NCBI RefSeq assembly: GCF_900094585.1 | Contig: NZ_FMAG01000003.1 | Span: 806,001-870,000, forward strand | Reading direction: 5' to 3' | Length of the DNA stretch: 64,000 bases | Source of the DNA: Martinezella multihospitum | GTDB taxonomy: Bacteria > Pseudomonadota > Alphaproteobacteria > Rhizobiales > Rhizobiaceae | In this document: one piece after another, positions 33,672 through 42,755 of the stretch | How the letters are laid out: every line of letters starts with the position of its first letter | Numbering within the stretch: the stretch's first letter is position 1 | Position numbers and translations under genes: made by a program | Notes under the pieces: generated by a model | What the model was told of the DNA's origin: nothing | Database searches by the model: none | What the model saw: only the letters and a program-made list of their open reading frames with translations

Positions 33672-35129
33672 ATGACCACTTCAGGCGTTCGCGTCCGCAT
33701 CGCACCCTCCCCCACCGGCGAGCCGCATGTCGGCACCGCTTACATCGCGCTGTTCAACTATCTCTTCGCCAAGAAACACGGCGGCGAGTTCATCCTGCGC
33801 ATCGAGGATACCGACGCGACCCGCTCCACCCCGGAATTCGAGACCAAGGTTCTCGATGCGCTGAAATGGTGTGGCCTGAAATGGGCCGAAGGTCCCGATA
33901 TCGGCGGCCCCTACGGCCCCTATCGCCAGAGCGACCGCAAGGACCTCTACAAGCCTTACGTCGAGCAGATCGTTTCGGCCGGTCACGGCTTCCGCTGCTT
34001 CTGCACGCCCGAGCGCCTGGAGAAGATGCGCGAGGCGCAGCGCGCCGCCGGCCTGCCGCCGAAGTATGACGGCCACTGTCTGAACCTTTCGGCCGAGGAA
34101 GTCTCGACGCGCGTCGCCGCCGGCGAGCCGCATGTCGTGCGCATGAAGATCCCGACCGAAGGCTCTTGCAAGTTCCATGACGGCGTCTACGGCGACGTGG
34201 AAATCCCGTGGGACGCCGTCGACATGCAGGTCCTCTTGAAGGCCGACGGCATGCCGACCTATCACATGGCCAACGTCGTCGACGACCACCTGATGAAGAT
34301 CACCCATGTCGCGCGCGGCGAGGAATGGCTCGCATCGGTGCCGAAGCACATCCTGATCTATCAGTATCTCGGCTGGGAGCCGCCGGTGTTCATGCACCTG
34401 TCGCTGATGCGCAATGCCGACAAGTCGAAGCTGTCGAAGCGCAAGAACCCGACCTCGATCTCCTATTACACGGCTCTCGGCTATATCCCCGAAGCGTTGA
34501 TGAACTTCCTCGGCCTGTTCTTCATCCAGATCGCCGAAGGCGAAGAGCTTTTGAGCATGGACGAGCTTGCCGCAAAGTTCGATCCGGAAAACCTCTCCAA
34601 GGCCGGCGCGATCTTCGACATTCAGAAGCTCGACTGGCTGAACGGCCGCTGGATCCGCGAAAAGCTCTCGGAAGAAGAGTTCCAGCACCGCGTTCTGACC
34701 TGGGCAATGGAAAACAGCCGCCTGCAGGAAGGCCTGAAGCTGTCGCAGTCGCGTATCACCAAGCTCGGTGAACTGCCCGATCTCGCCGGCTTCCTGTTCA
34801 AGTCCGATCTCAACCTTGATCCCTCCGCTTTCGCCAAGATCAAGTCGACACCTGAAGAGCTGTTGGAAATCCTGAACACCGTCCAGCCGGACCTCGAAAA
34901 GATCCTCGAATGGAATGTCGAGACAATCGAAGCCGAGCTGCGCGCCATCGCTGACCGCATGGGCAAGAAGCTGAAGGTCATCGTTGCCCCGCTCTTCGTC
35001 GCGGTATCGGGCTCCTCGCGCTCCCTGCCGCTTTTCGATAGCATGGCGATCCTCGGCCGCTCCGTCGTCCGCCAGCGGCTGAAACTGGCCGCGCAGACCG
35101 TTGCGACCCTCGTCGGCCCGAAGAACTGA
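33672..35129 (+). CDS. gltX: Glutamyl-tRNA synthetase
   Basis: A 485-residue class I aminoacyl-tRNA synthetase. The HIGH-like motif is APSPTGEPHVGTAYIALFN, the zinc-region stretch CTPERLEKMREAQRAAG follows near residue 112, and the KMSKS-type motif is DKSKLSKRKN near residue 256. It charges tRNA-Glu and, in alphaproteobacteria, often tRNA-Gln for later amidation. It lies 15 bases before lysS on the same strand, an arrangement that suggests co-transcription. Many rhizobia carry two gltX copies; which copy this is cannot be told here. Confidence 0.97.
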   Translation: MTTSGVRVRIAPSPTGEPHVGTAYIALFNYLFAKKHGGEFILRIEDTDATRSTPEFETKVLDALKWCGLKWAEGPDIGGPYGPYRQSDRKDLYKPYVEQIVSAGHGFRCFCTPERLEKMREAQRAAGLPPKYDGHCLNLSAEEVSTRVAAGEPHVVRMKIPTEGSCKFHDGVYGDVEIPWDAVDMQVLLKADGMPTYHMANVVDDHLMKITHVARGEEWLASVPKHILIYQYLGWEPPVFMHLSLMRNADKSKLSKRKNPTSISYYTALGYIPEALMNFLGLFFIQIAEGEELLSMDELAAKFDPENLSKAGAIFDIQKLDWLNGRWIREKLSEEEFQHRVLTWAMENSRLQEGLKLSQSRITKLGELPDLAGFLFKSDLNLDPSAFAKIKSTPEELLEILNTVQPDLEKILEWNVETIEAELRAIADRMGKKLKVIVAPLFVAVSGSSRSLPLFDSMAILGRSVVRQRLKLAAQTVATLVGPKN

Positions 35130-35144
35130 ACCGGACTTAGAACC

Positions 35145-36641
35145 ATGAACGACAAGACCGAAAACGCCACCCTCTCCTCCGACGCAACGGAAGTTCGCGC
35201 GCAGAAGCTGAAGCTGCTGCGCGAGCAGATCGGCGACGTCTATCCGGCGCATTTCCACCGCACGATGACCAATGCCGAGCTGGCTGCGAAATACGAGGGC
35301 CTGGAGCCGGATACCGAAACTGCCGACGTCGTCACCGTCGCCGGCCGCGTCTACTCCTCGCGCAACTCCGGCATGTTCATGGATATCCATGACGCCTCGG
35401 CCAAGATCCAGATCTTCAGCCACAAGGACGTGACCTCGGAAGAGGCCCGCTCCCTGCTGCCGATGATCGATATCGGCGACATCATCGGCGTGACCGGCGT
35501 CGTGCGCCGCACCAAGCGCGGCGAGCTGACGATCAACGCCCAGCAGATCACCATGCTGACCAAGTCCCTGCTACCGATGCCCGAAAAGTGGCATGGCCTC
35601 TCCGATATCGAGCTGCGCTACCGCAAGCGCCATCTCGACATCATGACCAACGAGGAATCGAAGCTCCGCTTCCAGCAGCGCAGCCGCATCGTTTCGGGCA
35701 TCCGCCGCTTCATGGAAAATGACGGCTTCATGGAAGTCGAGACGCCGATGCTGCATTCGGTTTACGGCGGCGCCACCGCCGAGCCGTTCAAGACGCATCA
35801 CAACACGCTGAAGCTCGACATGTACCTGCGCATCGCGCCGGAACTGTTCCTGAAGCGCACGCTGGTATCCGGCCTCACCGACAAGGTGTTCGAGATCAAC
35901 CGCAACTTCCGCAACGAAGGCGTCTCCACCCGGCACAATCCTGAATTCACCATGATGGAATGTTACTGGGCCTATGCCGACTACGAGGACATCATGGACC
36001 TCGTCGAGCGCATGTTCTCGACGCTCGCGATCTCGATCCACGGCAGCACGGAATTCGCCTTCGGCGACAAGCAGATTTCCTTCAAGGGTCCGTTCCGCCG
36101 CGTACCGATGCCCGACGCCGTCAAGGAGGCGACCGGCATCGACTTCCTGGCGATCAAAACCGATGAAGAAGCCCGCGCCGCCTCCAAGGCCGCCGGCTTT
36201 GCCGTCGAGAAAGACGCGACTTGGGGCGAATGCCTTGCCTTCATCTTCGAAGAGAAGGTCGAGGGCACGCTGATCCAGCCGGCTCACGTGACGCATTTCC
36301 CGAAGGACATCTCGCCATTCGCCAAGGAAGTGCCGGGCGAGCCGCGCCTCGTCGAGCGCTTCGAAACCTATTGCAACGCCTGGGAACTCGGCAACGCCTT
36401 CTCGGAACTCAACGATCCGGAAGAGCAGCGCGCCCGCATGGTCGAGCAGCTCGAGCAGGCGCATGCCCGCGGCGAAAAGCAGAAGGAACTCGACGAGGAA
36501 TTCCTCGACGCGATCGATCAGGGCATGCCGCCGGCGGGCGGTCTCGGCATCGGTGTGGACCGTCTCATCATGCTTTTGACCAACTCGCCGTCGATCCGCG
36601 ACATCATCCTCTTCCCGGCTCGCCGCAACAAGGCGGATTGA
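35145..36641 (+). CDS. lysS: Lysyl-tRNA synthetase (class II)
   Basis: A 498-residue class II synthetase. The N-terminal OB-fold anticodon-binding domain (TVAGRVYSSRNSGMFMDIHD) is followed by motif 1 (FMENDGFMEVETPMLH), motif 2 (FRNEGVSTRHNPEFTMMECY) and motif 3 (GLGIGVDRLIMLL near the C-terminus). It charges tRNA-Lys in the cytoplasm. It begins 15 bases after gltX and is followed at 36 bases by a small hypothetical gene, so the three probably form one transcript. Confidence 0.97.
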   Translation: MNDKTENATLSSDATEVRAQKLKLLREQIGDVYPAHFHRTMTNAELAAKYEGLEPDTETADVVTVAGRVYSSRNSGMFMDIHDASAKIQIFSHKDVTSEEARSLLPMIDIGDIIGVTGVVRRTKRGELTINAQQITMLTKSLLPMPEKWHGLSDIELRYRKRHLDIMTNEESKLRFQQRSRIVSGIRRFMENDGFMEVETPMLHSVYGGATAEPFKTHHNTLKLDMYLRIAPELFLKRTLVSGLTDKVFEINRNFRNEGVSTRHNPEFTMMECYWAYADYEDIMDLVERMFSTLAISIHGSTEFAFGDKQISFKGPFRRVPMPDAVKEATGIDFLAIKTDEEARAASKAAGFAVEKDATWGECLAFIFEEKVEGTLIQPAHVTHFPKDISPFAKEVPGEPRLVERFETYCNAWELGNAFSELNDPEEQRARMVEQLEQAHARGEKQKELDEEFLDAIDQGMPPAGGLGIGVDRLIMLLTNSPSIRDIILFPARRNKAD

Positions 36642-36677
36642 GACGGCCTCGTCGCCCGAAAAGAAAAGGTGCGTACC

Positions 36678-36962
36678 ATGACGGATAAAGAGACATCAGC
36701 CGCGGATGCCGACAGCGAGCAGCAGCGGTTGGCCGATCTTGCAGAGATCGGCGATATCGATCTCTCGCAATACGCACCGGGAACTTTCGGCTGCCACGAA
36801 GCGATGCACACGGCATCGATCATGCTCGACATGACCGACGACCAGCTGCTGCAGCACCCGGCCATCCTGGCGAATCCCGACTTTTACCGACTTGCGGGCG
36901 AAATTCACGAAGCCCTCTTCGCGCTCTACCAGGCAATCGGCGAGAAACATCTGGCGGAATGA
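36678..36962 (+). CDS. Small conserved-looking hypothetical protein
   Basis: A 94-residue soluble protein, acidic at the N-terminus (DKETSAADADSEQQRLADLA), with a compact helical body: YAPGTFGCHEAMHTASIMLD, then DDQLLQHPAILANPDFYRLA and a final helix FALYQAIGEKHLAE. ATG 36678 has GAAAAGG upstream. Position 36 bases after lysS suggests co-transcription. I do not recognise the family and propose no function. The clean codon use and good ribosome site make it a real gene. Confidence 0.75.
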   Translation: MTDKETSAADADSEQQRLADLAEIGDIDLSQYAPGTFGCHEAMHTASIMLDMTDDQLLQHPAILANPDFYRLAGEIHEALFALYQAIGEKHLAE

Positions 36963-37003
36963 GGCTATTGCCTTTCCGCCCGATAGCGCAAAGCCGGTTT
37001 TGA

Positions 37004-37840
37004 TCAGTTGGTGACGGGCGAGCGGCGGTCGGCGGCACCCGTCATGGTCGGATCCAATCCCGGTGACGGGTTTTTTCCCTTGGTCCCGGCATCGGCACCG
37101 ATGAAATCACCGTTTGCATCATAGCCCGGCTGCACATTGCCGGTCGATTTCGGTTCAGGCAGCTGCGGCTTGGCATCGTGGCCCTCCGCTTGATTTGCGG
37201 CCGCTTTCTCTTCCGCGGCGATCGCCGCCTTCATCTTGTCCTTCTTGGCGTCGCCGCCATTGTCTGCCGCCAGCGCGTTGTCGCAGTCGGCCAGATTCTT
37301 CAATCCGGCGATCGCCGCATCGATATCCTGCGGCAGCATGGTAATCTGCTCGCCATAAAACAGGCCGGCATTGCTCGCACCGCCATCATAGTAGCGTGCC
37401 GTCAGCGGTGCCTCGGAGCTGCCGTCGACAAGCCGGTCGGGATGAGCCACATAGACAACATCGGCGCCAAGCGCCCGGCCACGCAGATCGGAACGCAGCG
37501 TCGGCCCGTTCTTGTCGAGAACCACAACCTGGACGAGATCCGGTTTCTGTTCCTGATAGACAGCCTTGGCAACCCGGAGCGCAGTCTTGACGCGCGTCAG
37601 CCCATCCGTCGGCTCGGTGCGGATATATTTGCGAACCCAGAAACGGTTATCCTTGCGGATCGTAACAAGATTGACATCGGTGCACTGAAGCCCGTTGGGA
37701 GATGCGGAGGCGAGACCGAGCAGCCTGTCCTTGCCGACATAAAGCGCCAATACGCCGGAGCAGCCTATGAGAAAGGCCACTCCGCCGATCATGACGACAA
37801 ATTTCCGGGGTGTCCGGAAAATGTGCAGTAAGGCGCTCAC
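37004..37840 (-). CDS. Membrane-anchored hypothetical protein with disordered tail
   Basis: About 278 residues. One N-terminal membrane segment (FVVMIGGVAFLIGCSGVLAL, about residues 14-33) is followed by an exported domain with NRFWVRKYIRTEPTDGLTRV and LVQVVVLDKNGPTLRSDLRG, then a low-complexity Ala/Lys/Pro-rich tail (about 190-278) ending in ADRRSPVTN. I chose the GTG at 37840 because GGAG lies eight bases before it; longer upstream frames lack a site. Divergent from a LysR gene. No family is recognised. Confidence 0.7.
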   Translation of the reverse strand: MSALLHIFRTPRKFVVMIGGVAFLIGCSGVLALYVGKDRLLGLASASPNGLQCTDVNLVTIRKDNRFWVRKYIRTEPTDGLTRVKTALRVAKAVYQEQKPDLVQVVVLDKNGPTLRSDLRGRALGADVVYVAHPDRLVDGSSEAPLTARYYDGGASNAGLFYGEQITMLPQDIDAAIAGLKNLADCDNALAADNGGDAKKDKMKAAIAAEEKAAANQAEGHDAKPQLPEPKSTGNVQPGYDANGDFIGADAGTKGKNPSPGLDPTMTGAADRRSPVTN

Positions 37841-38035
37841 GCCAACTGCTCCAGCATAGACCACTCCAAGCCGACAAAAATGATCAACCCTCACGTTAGG
37901 GAATTGGCGTTTCGGAATACTTAAAACTGAGGTGAAACTTGTGCTGTCCTCAACATCGTTACCAAAAAAGGTCCAAACTTTCACACCTATGACGGGCGCT
38001 TGCCTTCCGTGCCGCGAACATGCTCTAACCTTGGC

Positions 38036-38944
38036 ATGGCCTTCACCTTGAGACAGCTGCAATACTTCGTCGCCGTGGCGGAACAAGGCTCCGTGACGCG
38101 CGCCGCGCAGAACCTGTCCATCTCGCAATCCTCAGTCACCGAGGCCCTCAAGGAACTGGAAAGCGATCTCGGCGTCGAACTGTTCGAGCGCCATCCGCGC
38201 GGATTGTCCATCACCCATAACGGCCACCAATTCCTGCGCCACGCAACGAAGATCCTGGCGACAGTCTCCGACGCACGCACCAGCTTTTCCGGCAAGCAGA
38301 ACGAGGCCGGCGGCACGCTGAATATCGGCGTGACATCGCTTGTCGCCGGTTATGTGCTGTCTGATCTTCTGGCGCGCTATCGCCGCGCCTGCCCCGGGGT
38401 TGAGGTCAGCGCCATCGAGGACAATGGCGGCTATCTGGAACATCTTCTGGTTGGTGGCGAACTCGACGTCGCGGTCATGGTCATTTCCAATCTGCGCGAC
38501 CGCATGGCCCTGCAGGCCGAGATCCTGGAGACCTCGCCCTATCGCCTCTGGCTGCCCATGGGCCATCCCCTCGTCTCGGCCGATATCATCAGCGTCGCCG
38601 ATATCAGCCGCGAGCCGCTGATCATGCTGACCATCGATGAAATTGAGGAAAATACCGGCAAGCTGCTGACGGCGCTCGGCGCCCGCCCGCATGTCGCCTT
38701 CCGCACACGCTCCGTCGAGGCGGTGCGCAGCCTGGTTGCGACAGGCGCCGGCGTCGCGCTGCTGCCGGATCTCGTCTATCGTCCCTGGTCGCTGGAAGGC
38801 GACCGCATCGAAAGCCGCGACGTCTCCGGTTCGCTGCCGGTGGTGCAGGTCGGCATGGTCTGGCGCAAGGGATCGAGCCTTCCGCAGGCTGCCCGCGATT
38901 TCGTCGGCGTCGCCGAAAGCATGCGCTCGGGCCGCCAGCGCTAG
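38036..38944 (+). CDS. LysR family transcriptional regulator
   Basis: A 302-residue LysR regulator. The HTH covers FTLRQLQYFVAVAEQGSVTR and QNLSISQSSVTEALKELESD, and the effector domain starts near TLNIGVTSLVAGYVLSDLLA. ATG 38036 gives the normal family N-terminus (MAFTLRQLQYF). The divergent neighbour is the membrane-anchored hypothetical at 37840, the usual geometry for a LysR target, but that gene gives no clue to the ligand. The next gene downstream, an exonuclease, starts 66 bases later. Confidence 0.9.
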   Translation: MAFTLRQLQYFVAVAEQGSVTRAAQNLSISQSSVTEALKELESDLGVELFERHPRGLSITHNGHQFLRHATKILATVSDARTSFSGKQNEAGGTLNIGVTSLVAGYVLSDLLARYRRACPGVEVSAIEDNGGYLEHLLVGGELDVAVMVISNLRDRMALQAEILETSPYRLWLPMGHPLVSADIISVADISREPLIMLTIDEIEENTGKLLTALGARPHVAFRTRSVEAVRSLVATGAGVALLPDLVYRPWSLEGDRIESRDVSGSLPVVQVGMVWRKGSSLPQAARDFVGVAESMRSGRQR

Positions 38945-39010
38945 CAAGCGCGGCCCTCCATCGCTACGTGGAGAATGCAATCGAAGATTGTTCATCCGGT
39001 GAGGCCAGGT

Positions 39011-39637
39011 ATGAAGACCACAATCATATTCGACTGTGAATTCCTCTGTCTCGAAGGGTCGCAACGCCGGTTCTGGTGCGCCGCCCACGATCCCGATCCG
39101 GTCATCGCGCAGCTCGGGGCCGTCAAGCTTAGCCTCGAAGAGGGCTTCCCGATCTTGGACAGCTACAAGGCCTATGTGCGCCCGATCGACAGGTTTGGCG
39201 ATCAATATGCGCTCGATCCGTTTTTCACCACACTCACCGGCATCACCGAGGAGAGCCTCAACACAGAAGGCATATCGCTGCAGGATGCCCTTGCCGGCCT
39301 GGATCTCTTCTCGAGTGGCGCCCGCTTTTGGTCCTGGGGCAAGGACGAACTGAATATGATGGCGATCAGCTGCTATGTCGCTGGAATTCAGCCCTCCATT
39401 CCCGCGCATCGCTTCGACAATGCCGTCAAGCTTCTGCTGGCAGCGGGAATGCCTGTCGAGGATCTGGCGAAGACGCCAAGCAACGAGCTTTCTCACTACT
39501 ATGGCGTGCAGCATCCACCACTCCGGGGACACGATGCGCTTGATGATGCCCTTTCCCTCTCCTACGCGCTGCAACACCTCCTGAAGGCTGGAAAGCTGCG
39601 GCCAGAGGCTTTCGATCTGGCCCGCATACAGAGATAA
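39011..39637 (+). CDS. DEDDh family 3'-5' exonuclease
   Basis: A 208-residue exonuclease of the DnaQ/RNase T superfamily. Exo I is D8-x-E10 in IFDCEFLC, Exo II includes D112 in WGKDELNMM, and Exo III is H174-x4-D179 in GHDALDDALSLSYAL; all acidic residues and the general-base His are present. It could act on single-stranded DNA or RNA. It is not fused to a polymerase or helicase. ATG 39011 is preceded by GAGGCCAGG. A lone gene between the LysR gene and the convergent SDR. Confidence 0.85.
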   Translation: MKTTIIFDCEFLCLEGSQRRFWCAAHDPDPVIAQLGAVKLSLEEGFPILDSYKAYVRPIDRFGDQYALDPFFTTLTGITEESLNTEGISLQDALAGLDLFSSGARFWSWGKDELNMMAISCYVAGIQPSIPAHRFDNAVKLLLAAGMPVEDLAKTPSNELSHYYGVQHPPLRGHDALDDALSLSYALQHLLKAGKLRPEAFDLARIQR

Positions 39638-39702
39638 GAATCGGAATTTCCCATGTGGTAGCAATGGCAGAGAGCCAAAAAGCTTCTCTGGGTCTTCCAG
39701 TT

Positions 39703-40611
39703 TTAAATAGCGTAAGTGATGCCGGTAATCCGTTCCAGGTCATTGAACAGAGCGCGCCAAGCGGAAGGATCATCTGCATAGGAAGCCGTTTTCACCTCGA
39801 CAGGATTGCCGCGCAACTCCATGAAGCCGCCAGGTCCGTAATAACCGCCAGGTCGGGCATTCTCCAAAGTTGCAGCCATAAGCGTCGGCCACGCGCCCTT
39901 CTCCGAACTTTGCAGTAGAGGATACGTCAAGATGCCGGCAATCTTGGTGCTCAAGGTTGTTGCGGCAAAGAGATTGGTTCGCGCGCCGCCAGGATGGCTA
40001 ATGGTAGATAGCAGCCGGTCGCCCGCGCGGCGCTGTAACTCACGAGCGAAGAGGACGTTGGCAAGCTTCGTCTTGGCATAAACCCGCATCGGCACGTAGC
40101 TGTCCTTGGCCTCAAAATCAGTAATCGGCCCGGGCTCGAACATCTTATGTGTGCCAGACGCGACTGTTACGACACGTGGGCGGTTTGTGCGCAGCAACGC
40201 CGGCAAAAGCAAACCAGTCAACCGATAAGGCCCGAAGACATTGGTCGCGAACTGCAGTTCGTGGCCGTCGACGCTAACTTCACGCCGCGGAAGGCCCATT
40301 ATGCCAGCATTATTGATCAGCATATCAATCGGGCGGCCATCTTCGAGCTGGCTGTCGGCGAATGCTTGAAGGGACACAGGATTGGAAAGGTCCAGGACAC
40401 CCCAGCGCACATTGGCGCGCGGAATAATGTCGCGAATGCGCTTTACCGCGTCCTCGCCTTTGGACTTGCTACGCGCACCGATCGTAACCTGTGCGCCGGC
40501 GCGAGCCAATTCGAGCGCGGTATGCCACCCTATTCCGCTGTTCCCGCCTGTAACGATTATTCGTCTATCCGTTTGCGGGGGGATTTCTGCCGGGGTCCAA
40601 GCATTGCTCAT
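39703..40611 (-). CDS. SDR family oxidoreductase
   Basis: A 302-residue short-chain dehydrogenase of the retinol-dehydrogenase/WW-oxidoreductase-like group. The cofactor motif is TGGNSGIG, NNAGIMG is present, and the catalytic Tyr-Lys pair is in YAKTK. ATG 40611 has AGAAGG upstream. The neighbouring coding sequences here (39.7-41.3 kb) look somewhat more AT-rich than the rest, which may mean later acquisition. A TetR regulator is divergently encoded with two matching operator candidates between. The substrate is unknown. Confidence 0.88.
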   Translation of the reverse strand: MSNAWTPAEIPPQTDRRIIVTGGNSGIGWHTALELARAGAQVTIGARSKSKGEDAVKRIRDIIPRANVRWGVLDLSNPVSLQAFADSQLEDGRPIDMLINNAGIMGLPRREVSVDGHELQFATNVFGPYRLTGLLLPALLRTNRPRVVTVASGTHKMFEPGPITDFEAKDSYVPMRVYAKTKLANVLFARELQRRAGDRLLSTISHPGGARTNLFAATTLSTKIAGILTYPLLQSSEKGAWPTLMAATLENARPGGYYGPGGFMELRGNPVEVKTASYADDPSAWRALFNDLERITGITYAI

Positions 40612-40676
40612 TTTCGTTGCCTTCTGTCCTTGGAAATTGGCGCGCTGCAACCTTGCTTCCGTAAAGCGATGCATCG

Positions 40677-40771
40677 TGACAAAATTAACTCTTTATGTCA
40701 AAATGATTCAGTAAGAGCCGAAGGTCAAGTGGAAGAACGCAACAACTTGACAAAAAACATTCAATTTGTCA
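40677..40771. promoter_or_regulatory. Paired TetR-type operators
   Basis: Two inverted repeats share the same layout: TGACAAA-N10-TATGTCA (40677-40700) and TGACAAA-N10-TTTGTCA (40748-40771), 71 bp apart. They lie in the 169-base gap between the SDR gene and the divergent TetR gene; the second ends nine bases before the tetR start, consistent with autorepression. Confidence 0.75.
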
Positions 40772-40780
40772 CAAATCGCT

Positions 40781-41317
40781 ATGGCACCTAGGATAACCCC
40801 AGAAGAAGTTGCTTCACGCCGTGACACCATTTTGAACGCCGCAAAATGGTGCTTCCTCAATTTTGGCTTTGCCAAAACGTCGCTGGACGATATCGCCAAA
40901 CGCGCCTGCATTTCGCGCACGCTGCTCTACAAAACGTTCAGCAACAAAGAGGACATCTATACCGCCGTGTTTCGGCATTGGCTCATATCACGGCACCCGC
41001 TTGCGAAGGCGGCCGTTGCGGGTGATGGCACGCAGCGGGAACGCCTCTTCGAGGTTTGCCGGATAATGCTAATCGAGCCTTGGGCGGACATGGTTGGAGC
41101 GCCTATGGCCGGCGAGTTCTATGAAGTTTGTGAACGGCTAGACCCAGAAATCGATGCGCTCCATCACAAAATAGCATTCGAGTGCATATCGGCAATTTTA
41201 GGGGATGAACTCGCGGCTGATGTATTTATGAAGTCGTTAGACGGTCAGATTGGGGACGATCCTTCTGTTCCCGTTCTTGAGAAGCGAGTCCGATTGCTAA
41301 TCGATCGCTTCACTTGA
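40781..41317 (+). CDS. TetR family regulator of the divergent SDR gene
   Basis: A 178-residue TetR repressor with HTH region ILNAAKWCFLNFGFAKTSLD then AKRACISRTLLYKTFSNKED and a short ligand domain. ATG 40781 is used; a TTG at 40766 lies inside the operator. It is divergent from the SDR gene and probably controls both. Like the SDR gene, it looks more AT-rich than the surrounding genes. Confidence 0.88.
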   Translation: MAPRITPEEVASRRDTILNAAKWCFLNFGFAKTSLDDIAKRACISRTLLYKTFSNKEDIYTAVFRHWLISRHPLAKAAVAGDGTQRERLFEVCRIMLIEPWADMVGAPMAGEFYEVCERLDPEIDALHHKIAFECISAILGDELAADVFMKSLDGQIGDDPSVPVLEKRVRLLIDRFT

Positions 41318-41451
41318 AATCGGAATTTCCGATATCGACTTTCTGATAAATGAATTTGCGAATGCGGCGAAATCGCGTCACCTTTTCTTCCGGGAACAGG
41401 AAGCCAGCCACTGGCTCCGCACAATCAAGGCTCAAAAACCGGGAGAGTCCG

Positions 41452-42612
41452 ATGAAGCATCTGCTGAAATCATGCACGGCCGCACTCGCATGCCTAAGTT
41501 TCGCCACGCAGGTCATTGCCGCCGAGCCATTGAAGACGCTCGGCAAGGGCGAAGGCGCCGTCAGCATCGTCGCATGGGCCGGCTATATCGAGCGTGGCGA
41601 AAGCGACAAGAATTACGATTGGGTCACCGGCTTCGAAAAGGAGACCGGCTGCAAGGTCAGCGTCAAGACTGCGGCGACCTCGGACGAAATGGTCGCGCTG
41701 ATGAACGAAGGCGGTTTCGACCTCGTGACCGCATCCGGTGACGCATCGCTGCGTCTCGTTGCCGGCAAGCGCGTCCAGCCGATCAATACCGACCTGATCC
41801 CGAGCTGGAAGAACCTCGACGAACGCCTGAAGAATGCCCCCTGGCATACCGTCAACGGCGTCCACTACGGCGTGCCCTATCTCTGGGGGCCGAATGTGCT
41901 GATGTACAACACTGCCGCCTTCAAGGATCAGGCGCCAAAGAGCTGGAACGTCGTCTTCGAAGAAATGAACCTGCCTGACGGCAAGTCCAACAAGGGCCGC
42001 GTCCAGGCCTATGACGGCCCGATATATATCGCTGACGCCGCTCTTTACCTCATGGCACACAAGCCTGAGCTCGGCATCAAGGACCCCTACGAACTCAACG
42101 AAGACCAGTACAAGGCTGCTCTGGAGCTGCTGCGCGGCCAGCGCAAGCTCGTCAGCCGCTACTGGCACGACGCGATGATCCAGACCGACGACTTCAAGAA
42201 TGAAGGCGTCGTCGCCTCCGGCTCGTGGCCGTTCCAGGTGAACCTGCTGCAGGCCGATAAGCAGAAGATCGCCTCCACCTTCCCAGATGAGGGAACGACG
42301 GGCTGGGCCGACACCACCATGCTGCATGCCGACAGCGAGCATCCGAACTGCGCCTATATGTGGATGGAACATTCCCTCCAGGCCAAGGTCCAGGGCGATG
42401 CCGCCGCCTGGTTCGGCGCCGTGCCTTCGGTTCCGGCAGCGTGCAAAGGCAACGAACTTTTGACCGACAGCGGTTGCGCCACCAATGGCTATGACCACTT
42501 CGACAAGATCCGCTTCTGGAAGACGCCTGTCGCAAAATGCACGAGCCAGAGCGAGTGCGTGCCGTACCATCGCTGGGTTTCCGACTATATCGGCGTGATC
42601 GGCGGCAGATAG
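41452..42612 (+). CDS. ABC transporter binding protein, YdcS-like (polyamine/GABA type)
   Basis: A 386-residue periplasmic binding protein of the PotD/YdcS class with a signal peptide (MKHLLKSCTAALACLSFATQ, cleavage near 24). Conserved segments include VAWAGYIERGESDKNYDWV, GGFDLVTASGDASLRLVAG and GVPYLWGPNVLMYN. ATG 41452 has GGGAGAG. It is first in a five-gene unit whose order equals E. coli ydcSTUV-patD, so putrescine, GABA or a related amine is the likely ligand. A stable hairpin follows the gene. Confidence 0.92.
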   Translation: MKHLLKSCTAALACLSFATQVIAAEPLKTLGKGEGAVSIVAWAGYIERGESDKNYDWVTGFEKETGCKVSVKTAATSDEMVALMNEGGFDLVTASGDASLRLVAGKRVQPINTDLIPSWKNLDERLKNAPWHTVNGVHYGVPYLWGPNVLMYNTAAFKDQAPKSWNVVFEEMNLPDGKSNKGRVQAYDGPIYIADAALYLMAHKPELGIKDPYELNEDQYKAALELLRGQRKLVSRYWHDAMIQTDDFKNEGVVASGSWPFQVNLLQADKQKIASTFPDEGTTGWADTTMLHADSEHPNCAYMWMEHSLQAKVQGDAAAWFGAVPSVPAACKGNELLTDSGCATNGYDHFDKIRFWKTPVAKCTSQSECVPYHRWVSDYIGVIGGR

Positions 42613-42628
42613 CGAACCGCATCGGCCC

Positions 42629-42654
42629 TCGCCGCTCCGAATGCGGAGCGGCGA
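42629..42654 (+). promoter_or_regulatory. Hairpin after the binding-protein gene
   Basis: A perfect 11-bp stem, TCGCCGCTCCG with CGGAGCGGCGA, and a 4-nt loop sits 17 bases past the YdcS-like stop, with no T-run. In ABC operons such hairpins often stabilise the binding-protein message and lower expression of the downstream ATPase and permeases. Confidence 0.65.
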
Positions 42655-42755
42655 TCCCGTTGGCACCTTGAGGCGCCAGCATCAGCAGCAGACCAGATCT
42701 CGAAGCCGGTCCTGCTGACCAACATCAAACATTCTGCATATCCCTGGAGAAACCA

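Noticed and set aside
33681..35423. 580-codon minus-strand open frame opposite gltX
   Set aside because: Antisense shadow of gltX and the lysS start; no family features.
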